Origin: Comamonas thiooxydans
GTDB lineage: Bacteria; Pseudomonadota; Gammaproteobacteria; Burkholderiales; Burkholderiaceae_C
NCBI RefSeq assembly: GCF_002157685.2
Contig: NZ_AP026738.1
Coordinates: 2,170,001-2,234,000, forward strand
Length of the DNA: 64,000 bases
Reading direction: 5' to 3'
Of the stretch, positions 16,722 through 24,608 are shown one piece after another. The notes beneath the pieces are model-generated. The model had not been told where the DNA came from and did not search any database. It saw only the letters and a list, made by a program, of their open reading frames with translations. The position numbers and the translations under genes are program-made. Numbering within the stretch: the stretch's first letter is position 1; every line of letters starts with the position of its first letter.

Positions 16722-17678
16722 TTAGTTCGGGTTCAGGAACAGGAAGCCGGCATCGGGGTAAGCGATGTTGGGCGCGCGCTCGAAGGTGCCGCCATAGATC
16801 CAGCTCTTTTGCGATTCCCGGTATAGGGGCGTCTCGCTGAAGGGGTGGCCTTCGATGACGTTGGTAAAGCCGAAAGCGGGCTCTGCCAGGCTGAATTCGC
16901 CGGAGGCCGGGATGTCGGGCGCGTAAGCCAGAACGGCCGCATTGCCCCACACGTCATGACCTTCGTCGTCTTCATCCGTATAGGAGGCATCGCCCACGAC
17001 GATTTCCTTGACCTTCAGGATCGTCTTGAGCTGCTCCAGTGTCGCCGGGCCCATCTGCGTGGAGGGCAGGTAGCTCTTGACCTCAGCATTGGAGATCAGA
17101 GCGGTCTCTGCATCAGCCGAGAGAATCAGCTTGTTCGGGCGGCGACCGACTTTCTTGCGGATCACATTGGAGGCCGCCAGGATGTCTGTCACAGGCGTGC
17201 CTGTGGGGGCCGACCACTTCTCAGCACCGGCCAGGGCCTTGGAGTGACCGGGCGCAAAGCTGCTGGGGTCGGTAGCAAACTCGGCCGCCTCGATCTCGTA
17301 GTCCAGGTTCAGGACATCGCGCGCTGTGGTCATGGCCACGGTGGAGATGCCGATGTTGGGCGCGAGATTGAGCTTTTTGGCTTCGTCGGATTCGCGGATC
17401 AGCTCACGCGGGATAGGCACTTCCACCGCGTGCTGCTTGACGGTGTAGAGCTTGCCCTCGAAGTTGATGGTGATTTGCTTGGTAGCAGTACCAGGCGCGC
17501 GGCGCAGGTTGTAGCGGCGGCGAGCGGCATCGCCCATCTTGGCAATAGTCACCGTGCTCAGCGATTGAGGCAGGCGGGGGAACAGGCGGTCGGCCACCAT
17601 CGTGCCCTGGCCACGGCCGAGCAGCAGGTTGGTGAGGACCGGATTGGCCTTGAGACGGATTTCGTCGAGCGTCATCAT
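16722..17678 (-). CDS. Major capsid protein
   Basis: This 318-residue protein follows the protease/scaffold gene. Start MMTLDEIRLKANPVL at 17678 is preceded by GGA; a second ATG follows at once. HK97-fold features include FPRLPQSLSTVTIAKMGD (E-loop region), a long helix around AMTTARDVLNLDYEIEAA (spine) and the C-terminal beta region ending AGFLFLNPN. RRPNKLILSADAETAL and VGDASYTDEDDEG match capsid proteins of Mu-related phages. Confidence 0.85.
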   Translation of the reverse strand: MMTLDEIRLKANPVLTNLLLGRGQGTMVADRLFPRLPQSLSTVTIAKMGDAARRRYNLRRAPGTATKQITINFEGKLYTVKQHAVEVPIPRELIRESDEAKKLNLAPNIGISTVAMTTARDVLNLDYEIEAAEFATDPSSFAPGHSKALAGAEKWSAPTGTPVTDILAASNVIRKKVGRRPNKLILSADAETALISNAEVKSYLPSTQMGPATLEQLKTILKVKEIVVGDASYTDEDDEGHDVWGNAAVLAYAPDIPASGEFSLAEPAFGFTNVIEGHPFSETPLYRESQKSWIYGGTFERAPNIAYPDAGFLFLNPN

Positions 17679-17709
17679 GTTGTGGTTTCCTTCTGGGAAG
17701 TTGGGGGAA

Positions 17710-18228
17710 TCAGCCCTCGAACGACACAACCTTGCTCACCGCCTCGGCGTAGCTCACGTTGTGCTTGTTGGCGTAGGCCTTGGCGGCCTTGTCGATCTCG
17801 GAGTCGCTCTTGCCCTTGGCGCTGCCTTGCTCGCCTTCGGGCACTTGGCCACCGCCGTGCTCGCTGAAATCGACCGATGGCTTGCTGCCGGCGATCAGCT
17901 CCTGCAGCCAGGCAGAGGGGCTGACCTTGCGTTTGGTGTCGCCTTCGGAAAACTCCACCGGCTCGACCTCGGCCAGGCGGTCCAACGTGGCCACAGCCAT
18001 GTCTTTGTCCTTGGGCATCAAGCGGCCGGCTTTGACTTGGCTTTCCGCGAACGAGACGTTGGCGGTGTGGCGATCACGCTTTTGCTGCTCTGCAAACTGG
18101 GCCAGCTGGGCGCGCGCCTGGTCGCGTTCAGCGACAGCCGTGGCGGTCTTCTGCGCTTCCTCGGCAGCCTTGCGCTCGGCTTCTTCCTTGGCTTTGCGCT
18201 CGGCTTCGATTCGTTCGGCTTCGGTCAT
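17710..18228 (-). CDS. Nested scaffold protein (Mu gpZ-like, internal start)
   Basis: Inside the protease gene an in-frame ATG at 18228 (MTEAERIEAERKAKE) follows a good GGAG site eight bases upstream. The product would be 172 residues made of the coiled-coil scaffold part only. Mu makes its scaffold Z in exactly this way from an internal start in gene I. Confidence 0.65.
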   Translation of the reverse strand: MTEAERIEAERKAKEEAERKAAEEAQKTATAVAERDQARAQLAQFAEQQKRDRHTANVSFAESQVKAGRLMPKDKDMAVATLDRLAEVEPVEFSEGDTKRKVSPSAWLQELIAGSKPSVDFSEHGGGQVPEGEQGSAKGKSDSEIDKAAKAYANKHNVSYAEAVSKVVSFEG

Positions 18229-18741
18229 GGATGGGTGCTCCTGGTTGGGGGTGGGTTGCTCGGAAAAAAAGATGAGTCCGAATTCGGTGTCGTTTCCGCC
18301 TTCGGCGAATTTGGGATCACGCAGGCCTTTGACGGCTGGGGGCTGGGCGCCCAGGAAGCCAACGTGACGCAGGTAATAGACGCCGGGCTTTGGGTTGGCT
18401 GGGTCTTCGGGGTGGTAGAAGGCTGCGCTGCGCTTCTTGACGCGACCTGCGCCGTAGTACTCGGCGAACGAGGGGTCGATCTGCTGATGGCTGGACTTGA
18501 GCGTCCCGCCTTCGGCCGACAGCTTGGTGACCCAACCCCAGGCGGGGTGGTCGTCTTCGGGATGGCCAATGACCAGGGGCGCTTCGTGGACGGCGGGGTC
18601 GTAGGCAGCGGCCGTGGCCGTGACATCGGCCTCGGTGATCACATAGACCTGGCCGTTGGTGGCCGTGCGGGCCCCGGCTTGGAAGATCTCCAGGCCATCA
18701 GGAAATTGCGAGGGGGTGGTTTTGTTGCCCATGTCCCGCAT
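17710..18741 (-). CDS. Mu gpI-like prohead protease with scaffold domain
   Basis: This 343-residue protein has an N-terminal half (TATAAAYDPAVHEAPLVIGHPE..HPAWGWVTKL) that matches Mu I-type prohead proteases. Residues 172-235 are a long charged coiled coil (many Glu/Lys/Ala) that serves as scaffold; the C terminus is disordered. ATGs at 18741 and 18732 are possible. It heads the capsid/tail block, 27 bases after a perfect late-box palindrome, and precedes the capsid gene. In Mu the protein cleaves itself and the scaffold during head maturation. Confidence 0.85.
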   Translation of the reverse strand: MRDMGNKTTPSQFPDGLEIFQAGARTATNGQVYVITEADVTATAAAYDPAVHEAPLVIGHPEDDHPAWGWVTKLSAEGGTLKSSHQQIDPSFAEYYGAGRVKKRSAAFYHPEDPANPKPGVYYLRHVGFLGAQPPAVKGLRDPKFAEGGNDTEFGLIFFSEQPTPNQEHPSMTEAERIEAERKAKEEAERKAAEEAQKTATAVAERDQARAQLAQFAEQQKRDRHTANVSFAESQVKAGRLMPKDKDMAVATLDRLAEVEPVEFSEGDTKRKVSPSAWLQELIAGSKPSVDFSEHGGGQVPEGEQGSAKGKSDSEIDKAAKAYANKHNVSYAEAVSKVVSFEG

Positions 18742-18768
18742 GGTCTTGCGGACGGGGCTTGCGCTATA

Positions 18769-18784
18769 AGTAAAGCGCTTTACT
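18769..18784. promoter_or_regulatory. Late-box palindrome, copy 2 (perfect)
   Basis: AGTAAAGCGCTTTACT is a perfect 16 bp inverted repeat. It sits in the gap between the Mor/C-like gene and the protease gene, 27 bases before the first ATG at 18741, with TACTTATAG directly downstream on the minus strand. Probably the control site of the capsid/tail operon. Confidence 0.75.
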
Positions 18785-18843
18785 AAATTTCGCCAGGCAT
18801 TGCACCGGGCGATGGGCTAGCGCGTTGCGCGCCGCCCTTGGGG

Positions 18844-19272
18844 TCAGTCCAAACCGGGCAGTTGCTGCTGGCGGCTTAAAAACATCTCTCGCTGGTAGGT
18901 GTCCACGATCTGGCGAACACGCATTGGAGTGAGGTCGTACTCATCGGCCAGCTCGTCGTAGTTGCCTCGAAACTTTGCGCACATCTCTCGGTCGCGGGCG
19001 CTGAGCTGCATTGCCAGGCCGCGCGACAGGTAGATGGTACGGCCACCTTTTTCACGCGCCAAGTGCTGCAGTTGCACCACCGACATATTGGCAAAGGCCT
19101 GCAGCTTCTGCGTCCAGGCCTGGTCTGGCTTGGCCTGACCGACGCGCCCGTCCATCAGTGCGAGCGCCTCAAACAGACAGTGAGCAACATCGCGCATTTC
19201 GTCGGTCATACCAGGCGGCAGGACAGTGGTGAGCACAACGGCCTCGGCGGCGGTCAGAAAAGTGCGAGCCAT
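18844..19272 (-). CDS. Mor/C-family late transcription activator
   Basis: This 142-residue protein starts MARTFLTAAEAV at 19272 after AAAGGGA. GGRTIYLSRGLA near residue 85 and the helix-turn-helix segment ARDREMCAKFRGNYDELADEYDLTPMRVRQ are hallmarks of the Mu Mor/C family. These dimers bind imperfect dyads and recruit RNA polymerase to promoters that lack a good -35. It is the last early gene before the protease operon, whose upstream gap carries the palindrome AGTAAAGCGCTTTACT. It may serve both the middle and late role because no second family member is seen. Confidence 0.88.
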   Translation of the reverse strand: MARTFLTAAEAVVLTTVLPPGMTDEMRDVAHCLFEALALMDGRVGQAKPDQAWTQKLQAFANMSVVQLQHLAREKGGRTIYLSRGLAMQLSARDREMCAKFRGNYDELADEYDLTPMRVRQIVDTYQREMFLSRQQQLPGLD

Positions 19273-19274
19273 GG

Positions 19275-19697
19275 TTATTCCCTTTCTCCCCAGGATTTCA
19301 GACCTTCGATCAACGTGTCGAGCTGGGCGCCATTGGCAAAGCGCAGCGCTGCGGTACCTACCGTGCGCTGCACCCAGGCATTGAGCGATGCAGCGCTGTT
19401 GTCGCGCAGCTTCCCGTCGCGGTACAGCTGGTTCCACAGTGCCCAGACTTTGCGCTCCTTGGGACTGGCGGACTGCTTGGACTGTGCGAACGTGTTGCGG
19501 CGGCTGCGTGTGGGTTTGGCCAGACCGAGCTTGACCGCCAGCTGCTGCATGTGGTCACGCACAGCCTCCTGCTGAACAGGCGTCATGTCTTTGCTGCTGG
19601 ACTTGCCCGTCAGGTTCATCAGTAACGCGCGATAGTCGTCATCCGAGAGCTGCAGCTTGCTCTTGAGTGTGTGGATTGCGGCAATGTTGTTGGTCAT
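19275..19697 (-). CDS. GemA-like regulatory protein (Mu gp16, DUF1018)
   Basis: This 140-residue protein contains IHTLKSKLQLSDDDYRALL, the conserved start of GemA/gp16 proteins, and RKVWALWNQLYRDGKLRD near the C terminus. In Mu GemA modulates host gene expression after induction. It overlaps the preceding zinc-ribbon gene by 59 nt and ends three bases before the Mor/C-like start. Confidence 0.85.
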   Translation of the reverse strand: MTNNIAAIHTLKSKLQLSDDDYRALLMNLTGKSSSKDMTPVQQEAVRDHMQQLAVKLGLAKPTRSRRNTFAQSKQSASPKERKVWALWNQLYRDGKLRDNSAASLNAWVQRTVGTAALRFANGAQLDTLIEGLKSWGERE

Positions 19698-19920
19698 AGG
19701 GAGGATTGAGCAGGAGGTGGGCGAAGGAGTCGGAGGGGCGGACTTGCGGCGGGAGTGGAGTTTTACGGCGGGACGCTGGTGGGCGTATTAGTTCTGCGTA
19801 ACAGGCTTTGCAGTAGCAGGTCAGCCCGTACTTCCCGCGTGAATCGCTGTAGAAAAACTCCAGGTCTGCGGGCCAGTCTTCGTCGCAGTGGTTGCAGTGC
19901 TTTTCCTGTTCTGACGGCAT
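19639..19920 (-). CDS. Small zinc-ribbon protein
   Basis: This 93-residue protein starts at 19920 (MPSEQEKHCNHC). CNHC and CKAC separated by about 24 residues (with YSDSRGKYGLTCYCKACY) form a four-Cys zinc-binding site like that of HNH or phage zinc-ribbon proteins; no nuclease residues are visible. The 3' end overlaps the GemA start. The 103 bp upstream of it, after rdgC, contain a G/C-rich potential hairpin but no other gene. Confidence 0.6.
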   Translation of the reverse strand: MPSEQEKHCNHCDEDWPADLEFFYSDSRGKYGLTCYCKACYAELIRPPASRRKTPLPPQVRPSDSFAHLLLNPPYDQQHCRNPHTQEQAAALG

Positions 19921-20023
19921 GTTTTGATTTCCGGGCTTTTGGGGGGCTCGCAGCCTTTGCTGCGGCATCCCCCTGGATTTTTCTTTTGGAACGTTTTTGA
20001 ACGGGTTTCCGGGCCTCGTGGCG

Positions 20024-21010
20024 CTAAAACGGAGCGGCATCCGGTTCTGTATCTGCAGGAGCAGCGGCGGGGCCGGTTGTCGTCGCCTGTTTGGTCAGTG
20101 AGGCGGGCAGCTCGCCGAGGCCGGTGCGGCCTTCGCCGCCCAGGGCCTCGATCAGGTCCGGGAGCATGCGAGACAACTCGCCCGTGGAGATGGCCACATC
20201 GGTATCGAAGCCCCCGTCGTCTTGGGACTGTCCGTCCATAACCGCATCCAGCAGCGTGACGCCATGCAGCTGCAGGTTGTCGTTGAGCACAAAGCTCACG
20301 CGGTCGTCCCAGGTCATGGCCAACTTGGTCGGCAGCTTGCCGTGCTCGATGTGCTCGCGTACCTCGTCGATATCCAGGGGATGGCGTGCATAGCGCACCA
20401 CGGCCTTGGACTCGTCAGCAGCGACCAGCTCGCACTGGCGGTCAATCGAAAAGCCCGCAGGTGGTTCCTGCGTGACCAGCCAGTGGGCCATGGCTGCCTG
20501 TGGACTGGTTTGCGTGTCCACCAAGGCCAGCGCAAAGCCTGGCAGGCCCTCAACCAGGAGCGACACGACTTCATCGGCACGGCCTTGCGCGCTGGTATCG
20601 AGCAACAGCAAGCGGGCCTGGGGGTCGATCCAGACCCACATCGCGCCCTGTTTGGTGAATGCCATGGGCAGCAGATCCAGCTTGGCCTCGTCCTTGAGTT
20701 CGCGCTTTTCCTTCTTGCCGGGCTTGCGGCCCGCGGTCTTTTCGATGTGCTCGGCCTTCTCGTTGACCTTGCGGTTGAGCACGCTGGCGGGAATCAGCTT
20801 GGCTTCAGTCATGAAGCGCAGCATCCACTGACCAGCGACGGACTCGGCCAGTAGACCATGCTGCTCGCCCCGAGGTGGCACCCAGCCGACCGAGCGCTCC
20901 TGGGTTGCGCCACACTCGGCAAACGGGGTCTTTTGCAGAGCAGCCTCAAGCACCTGCAGATCGGGCACCCAGGTGGGGGAGATGCGGTAAGCGATGGCGT
21001 TTTTGATCAT
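20024..21010 (-). CDS. RdgC-like recombination-associated protein
   Basis: This 328-residue protein begins KNAIAYRISPTW, with FAECGATQERSVGWVPPRG around residues 30-50, LPMAFTKQGAMWVWIDP near 115-130 and ALVDTQTSPQAAMAHWL near 185-200, following host RdgC proteins throughout. RdgC forms a ring dimer on DNA and limits RecA loading. A phage copy in the early operon of a transposable phage may protect replication intermediates or regulate recombination. Its stop is just before the zinc-ribbon region and its start overlaps the DUF2528 gene end by four bases. Confidence 0.85.
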   Translation of the reverse strand: MIKNAIAYRISPTWVPDLQVLEAALQKTPFAECGATQERSVGWVPPRGEQHGLLAESVAGQWMLRFMTEAKLIPASVLNRKVNEKAEHIEKTAGRKPGKKEKRELKDEAKLDLLPMAFTKQGAMWVWIDPQARLLLLDTSAQGRADEVVSLLVEGLPGFALALVDTQTSPQAAMAHWLVTQEPPAGFSIDRQCELVAADESKAVVRYARHPLDIDEVREHIEHGKLPTKLAMTWDDRVSFVLNDNLQLHGVTLLDAVMDGQSQDDGGFDTDVAISTGELSRMLPDLIEALGGEGRTGLGELPASLTKQATTTGPAAAPADTEPDAAPF

Positions 21011-21399
21011 TCCACGGCCTCCAGCTCAACATCGTCAAAGCCGACGCTATCGGCAGCAACCTGGATGACATAGATCCCAAGCTCCTCGGCTTTGGGCCAG
21101 CCTTCGCCATAGCTATCAATGACTTCCTGGGCAGTGCGAAGGCCAGCCACAACGGATTGTTTGGAAAAGTCCCAGCCGCCTTGTTCCATTGCGAGGGAAA
21201 TAGTCCGTGCACCGAACATACGGATGACGACGCGCACCACGTCCTCGTCCTCTTTCCGAAGGCGGTAGCTGGCATCGCTCCAGAAATCATTGATCTCCTT
21301 TGCCAGCTCGGGCGTCAAGAGGTCATGGTCAACCTGCAGGGTGACCTCAGCATCGTTAAACCAGGACGCCTTCACTGTGTACGTTTTGAGATTGCTCAT
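21007..21399 (-). CDS. DUF2528-like phage protein
   Basis: This 130-residue protein starts at 21399 (MSNLKTYTVKASWF) with AAGGAGG five bases upstream. NDAEVTLQVDHDLLTPELAKEINDFW matches DUF2528, common in early regions of Mu-like prophages; function unknown. Overlaps of four bases at both ends show strict operon coupling. Confidence 0.75.
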   Translation of the reverse strand: MSNLKTYTVKASWFNDAEVTLQVDHDLLTPELAKEINDFWSDASYRLRKEDEDVVRVVIRMFGARTISLAMEQGGWDFSKQSVVAGLRTAQEVIDSYGEGWPKAEELGIYVIQVAADSVGFDDVELEAVE

Positions 21400-21830
21400 T
21401 TGACCTCCTTGGAGAACGTCACGCCGTCGCGCGGTTTGCGCTTGTTGATCTGCTTCAGCCAACGGTCAAGAGCCTCAAGTCCCGCGAGCTGATTGGCGGC
21501 TTCTGGCACACCCGGAACCAGCAGCTTTCCTCTGTTTTCGCCGTATCCGTGACGCGCATGCACGCCTACTTCACCTTTGATGGCGTACTGTGGCCCGCGT
21601 GCTATCTCGATGGCGTCTGAGCTGGGCAGCTCATTGCCGATTTCAATGAGGCCTGATGCCCAGCACCAGGCAACTTGCGGCGTCATGTCGTAGAAGCTGC
21701 GAGCGCCACATTTGGGGCAAGTGGACTCAGTGGCATCGGCAAATCGCTTGCTGGGCACATCCACGCGATCAGCCTTCGTGTGCTGATTGCGGCAGCGGCA
21801 GCATTTCATTGGAGTGTTGAGGATGTTCAT
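21396..21830 (-). CDS. Early phage protein with CxxC zinc motifs
   Basis: In this 144-residue protein MKCCRCRNQH near residue 8 and CPKCGARSFYDMTP near residue 38 give paired CxxC sites that should bind one zinc. The middle contains GLIEIGNELPSSDAIEIARGP. No family name is recognised. It overlaps the DUF3164 stop and the DUF2528 start by four bases each. Confidence 0.65.
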   Translation of the reverse strand: MNILNTPMKCCRCRNQHTKADRVDVPSKRFADATESTCPKCGARSFYDMTPQVAWCWASGLIEIGNELPSSDAIEIARGPQYAIKGEVGVHARHGYGENRGKLLVPGVPEAANQLAGLEALDRWLKQINKRKPRDGVTFSKEVK

Positions 21831-22444
21831 AAGGCCGCCATATCCAGGTTGATGGCGTCATAGCTGCCCGAAGCGTTGCGTTTGTAGAAGCGGATATAGG
21901 GCTTGGTGCTGGCCACGGTGATGCTGTCGCTGATGGCCTGCATGGCCAGGAGCCAGTCTTCGTCCTTGATGTCGATCTTGCGCAGGCCCAACACACGGCC
22001 GGTGTTGATTTTTCCTTCCTTGTCGGTCTGAAACGCATGGGTGACCAGAGCCTTGATGTTGTCATCGGAGTTCTTGGCCCAACGGATAACGCAGCGGTCG
22101 ATCAGCTCCTTCGCGGCCTGCAGCTGCTCGCCGAAGGTAAGGTGATCGGCCATTTGGCGCACGATCTTGTATTCGCCGTCATAGGTGGGCAACGTGACGT
22201 TCCCCTTGTCGCCTCCGGTTTTGACGCCGTATTTCTCCATGCTGGTCGTGACCAGTGCAGCCACGTCCTGCATGGAGTCCAGCTTGAACTTGCTCAGGCC
22301 TTGGGAGTGCTCTTCGGCCATCTTGCAGAGATCACGCACGACCTGGTCGCGCAGCTTGTCGATATCGGTCACGCGGGATTCGGGCACGAGGTCGCCGCGG
22401 GCGTTTTTCCAGTAGCCGGGGGGGATGGTGTTTTCAGTGGTCAT
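21827..22444 (-). CDS. DUF3164 family protein
   Basis: This 205-residue protein starts MTTENTIPPGYWKNARGDLVPES, the exact style of DUF3164 proteins of BcepMu/Mu-like phages, with VRDLCKMAEEHSQGLSKFK and a C-terminal SKPYIRFYKRN-like segment (STKPYIRFYKRNASG). The role is unknown but the gene is a marker of transposable phage early operons. The ATG at 22444 is preferred over an upstream GTG at 22453. Confidence 0.85.
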   Translation of the reverse strand: MTTENTIPPGYWKNARGDLVPESRVTDIDKLRDQVVRDLCKMAEEHSQGLSKFKLDSMQDVAALVTTSMEKYGVKTGGDKGNVTLPTYDGEYKIVRQMADHLTFGEQLQAAKELIDRCVIRWAKNSDDNIKALVTHAFQTDKEGKINTGRVLGLRKIDIKDEDWLLAMQAISDSITVASTKPYIRFYKRNASGSYDAINLDMAAL

Positions 22445-22456
22445 GATGGGCACCTG

Positions 22457-22723
22457 TCAGTGGGTGGTTTGAAATTGCGAGGAGCCTGGGATACCTTGCA
22501 GAAGCTCTCCGGCGTATGCGGCCATGCCGATGGAGAGGTCGCCCTGCGCATCCAGGGGCAGCTGCTTGGCCACATAGCGATGCACTTCCATCGCGGCCTG
22601 CAGGACGACACCCGTAGAAACTCGTCGCCCATGAAGGAGCGCCAGGAACTCGCGGGCCAGTGCCAGGGATTCCAGCTCGAATTCCTGGCGTGCCATCTCG
22701 GGTGCTGTGTGTGCTGTGCTCAT
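22457..22723 (-). CDS. Small early phage protein, unknown
   Basis: This 88-residue, mostly helical protein has an acidic N terminus (FELESLALAREFLALLHG) and a predicted second helix (VLQAAMEVHRYVAKQLP). No motif recognised. Tight spacing to neighbours supports it as an operon member. Confidence 0.6.
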   Translation of the reverse strand: MSTAHTAPEMARQEFELESLALAREFLALLHGRRVSTGVVLQAAMEVHRYVAKQLPLDAQGDLSIGMAAYAGELLQGIPGSSQFQTTH

Positions 22724-22737
22724 GTCCGGGTCTCCTA

Positions 22738-22971
22738 TCAGCAGCGCAGGCCACGGCTCTCGACGCTCTGGAAGTCATGTGCGCCAGGGCGTGTGGGTGT
22801 GGATGCGGCGGGCTCCCAAACGGGGGCGCGCATGCGGTCATAGCGGGCGGGCTCCACCACGCCCTCGGCGCGTTGGGGCGCAGTGGCGACCGCACGCTTG
22901 CGAGCCTTGGTGCGGCGGCTATCGCCGGGCATGCCGGGGTACTGGCGAGGGGTGAGGTTGAGCTTTTGCAT
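22738..22971 (-). CDS. Small basic early phage protein
   Basis: This 77-residue protein has a Lys/Arg-rich first half (SRRTKARKRAV) and a C-terminal MRAPVWEP...RPGAHDFQSVESRG segment like that of small proteins found near the B gene of many Mu-like prophages. Function unknown. Confidence 0.6.
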   Translation of the reverse strand: MQKLNLTPRQYPGMPGDSRRTKARKRAVATAPQRAEGVVEPARYDRMRAPVWEPAASTPTRPGAHDFQSVESRGLRC

Positions 22972-22972
22972 C

Positions 22973-23071
22973 TCAGTAGCCCTCCATAGCGGTTATGGCT
23001 CCGACAGTGGCCAGGACGCCACCGATCAGCACGCCCGTCAGAAAAATCAGAATTCCAATTCCGATGCTCAT
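22973..23071 (-). CDS. 32-residue single-pass membrane peptide
   Basis: An ATG at 23071 with GGAG ten bases upstream opens a 32-codon frame encoding MSIGIGILIFLTGVLIGGV and a short tail ending MEGY. Nearly the whole product is one membrane helix. Its ATG overlaps the stop of the next membrane protein as ATGA, so translation is coupled. Possible roles are membrane anchoring or exclusion; none is proven. Confidence 0.6.
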   Translation of the reverse strand: MSIGIGILIFLTGVLIGGVLATVGAITAMEGY

Positions 23072-23235
23072 AGCGGCCAGACTCCAAAGTTGTATTTGAT
23101 GTAGCCCAGGGCCATGGCACCTGCTGCACCGATTCCGAAGATGCAGCAAGCGACCAGCAGTACCAGGGCGAAGCGCTCGAAGCGGCTGGGCGCGCGTTGA
23201 TGGCACTCCATTTCGATGGGGATATGGCGGCGCAT
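23068..23235 (-). CDS. 55-residue membrane protein
   Basis: The start at 23235 (MRRHIPIEMECHQRAP) is preceded by AAGGA. A basic N terminus is followed by a membrane helix (FALVLLVACCIFGIGAAGAM) and a short tail. Both ends overlap neighbouring small genes by a few bases, which supports a real gene. Function unknown. Confidence 0.65.
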   Translation of the reverse strand: MRRHIPIEMECHQRAPSRFERFALVLLVACCIFGIGAAGAMALGYIKYNFGVWPL

Positions 23236-23405
23236 CAGACGGGTTCCTTCTTGCAGGCCTGCATGGGCGTGATGTGGATGCTGCTGGCCGTCGGCCATTT
23301 CTGGTTCGCGTATGCGAAGGCATCCGTCATGTTGAGAAAATCCAGGATCACCACGCTGGGCTTGCGCCCAGCGCATTGGGTGACCGTGATGCAGTAGGTG
23401 TGCAT
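23235..23405 (-). CDS. 56-residue cytoplasmic phage protein
   Basis: The ATG at 23405 follows a strong GGAGG site. The product (MHTYCITVTQCAGRKPS.., NMTDAFAYANQKWP) is soluble, alpha/beta-like, and ends KKEPV with TGATG overlapping the next start. This is the first gene after the MuB-like ATPase gene. No family is recognised. Confidence 0.65.
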   Translation of the reverse strand: MHTYCITVTQCAGRKPSVVILDFLNMTDAFAYANQKWPTASSIHITPMQACKKEPV

Positions 23406-23417
23406 GTCGAACCTCCA

Positions 23418-24608
23418 TCACATTGCGGCAATGACGTCACGATTGACCACGGGGGCGCCGATCTCTGCAGCTGCGTTGAGTGCAGCCACCATCCAGTTGT
23501 TGACGTTGAGCGGGTACAGCAGGCTGACGTGGTCCTTGCCTGCGTTCACCGTGAGGCGGCTGCGCAGCTCGTCGACGCCATCCACGGTGATCAGCTCGTC
23601 CAGCTTGCGGTTGCAGGCCTCGGCGCGAACCTTGAGATAACCAGCCAGGTCGGAGCCCAGGGGGCGCAGGCGAACGATCTCGGTGCGCTGCATCACTTCG
23701 CGCACGTCGTGGCGATTGAGCTTGTCTTCCAGCTCGGGGTGGCCCATGAGCAGGATGCCCAGCATGGGGCGGCGGCCCAGGCGCATCTTTTCGTGCAGGC
23801 GCTTCAGATGGTTGAGCGTGGGGATGGGCAGCGCGTGGGCCTCCTCGATCACCAGCAGATGGCTGCGGCCCGAGGTGGTGGACTCTTCCAGCAATGACTG
23901 CACCTGGCGCGAGCGCTTTTCTTTGCCGCGCGCCACCGTGGCCTTGGCGTTCAGGGTGTAGATGATGGCGGCGTGGATATCCGCCGAGCGCATCGTCTCG
24001 CCCTTGTTGTCGGTGTCCTCCATACCCTCGACGCTGGGCTCGACGAGCACCACAGGCTTGTGCTGGCGGGTGATCTTTTCCTTCAGATCGCCCAGCAGCG
24101 TGGACTTGCCCGCGCCGGATTCGCCAATGACGGCCACCATGCGGCCGCCCAGCGCTGCCTGCCAAGCAGCCTCCTGCACAAAGCGAATCTCGCCGTTGAC
24201 GAACATTTCTTCGTCGCGGGTGACTTCGGAGGCAAAGGGGTCAGTGAACAGGCTAAAGGCCTTGCGGGCGTTTTCAGTCAGGGATTGCTTGGGTAGTAGC
24301 ATTACATCCTCCTCGGGGTTCTTGAGTGGTTTCGGTTCTTCGGGGACGGCCTCGGTCGCTCCAACGACCGGGGCCAACTTTTTGGACAAGGGCGGCAGCG
24401 CCGCCTCGGCCTGGTCTTGTGTGGCGCCACGCCTGACCAGGAATGCCCAAATACGGTTGCGCAGTGCGCGTGCGTCGAACTTGGGCCAGATGCCCTGGTT
24501 CACGATGCGATTCAGGCCGGCCGCGCTGATGCGGCACTCGCGGCTGATGGCCCGCTGGCTCAGACCCAGGGTCTGGGACAGCTCTGCAAAGATGGTTTGA
24601 GTGCTCAT
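23418..24608 (-). CDS. MuB-like AAA+ ATPase, transposition target protein
   Basis: This 396-residue protein has an N-terminal helix-turn-helix (GLSQRAISRECRISAAGLNR), then AAA+ motifs: Walker A GESGAGKST near residue 162 and Walker B LLVIEEAHALP near residue 253. MuB/TnsC-type ATPases polymerise on DNA, choose the target and stimulate the transposase. The start overlaps the transposase stop as ATGA. The family resembles the ExeA/BcepMu-type B proteins more than Mu B itself. Confidence 0.92.
   Translation of the reverse strand: MSTQTIFAELSQTLGLSQRAISRECRISAAGLNRIVNQGIWPKFDARALRNRIWAFLVRRGATQDQAEAALPPLSKKLAPVVGATEAVPEEPKPLKNPEEDVMLLPKQSLTENARKAFSLFTDPFASEVTRDEEMFVNGEIRFVQEAAWQAALGGRMVAVIGESGAGKSTLLGDLKEKITRQHKPVVLVEPSVEGMEDTDNKGETMRSADIHAAIIYTLNAKATVARGKEKRSRQVQSLLEESTTSGRSHLLVIEEAHALPIPTLNHLKRLHEKMRLGRRPMLGILLMGHPELEDKLNRHDVREVMQRTEIVRLRPLGSDLAGYLKVRAEACNRKLDELITVDGVDELRSRLTVNAGKDHVSLLYPLNVNNWMVAALNAAAEIGAPVVNRDVIAAM

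Noticed and set aside
18785..18843. GCGCG hairpin after the Mor/C-like gene as terminator
   Set aside because: Stem lacks a following T run; cannot be called.
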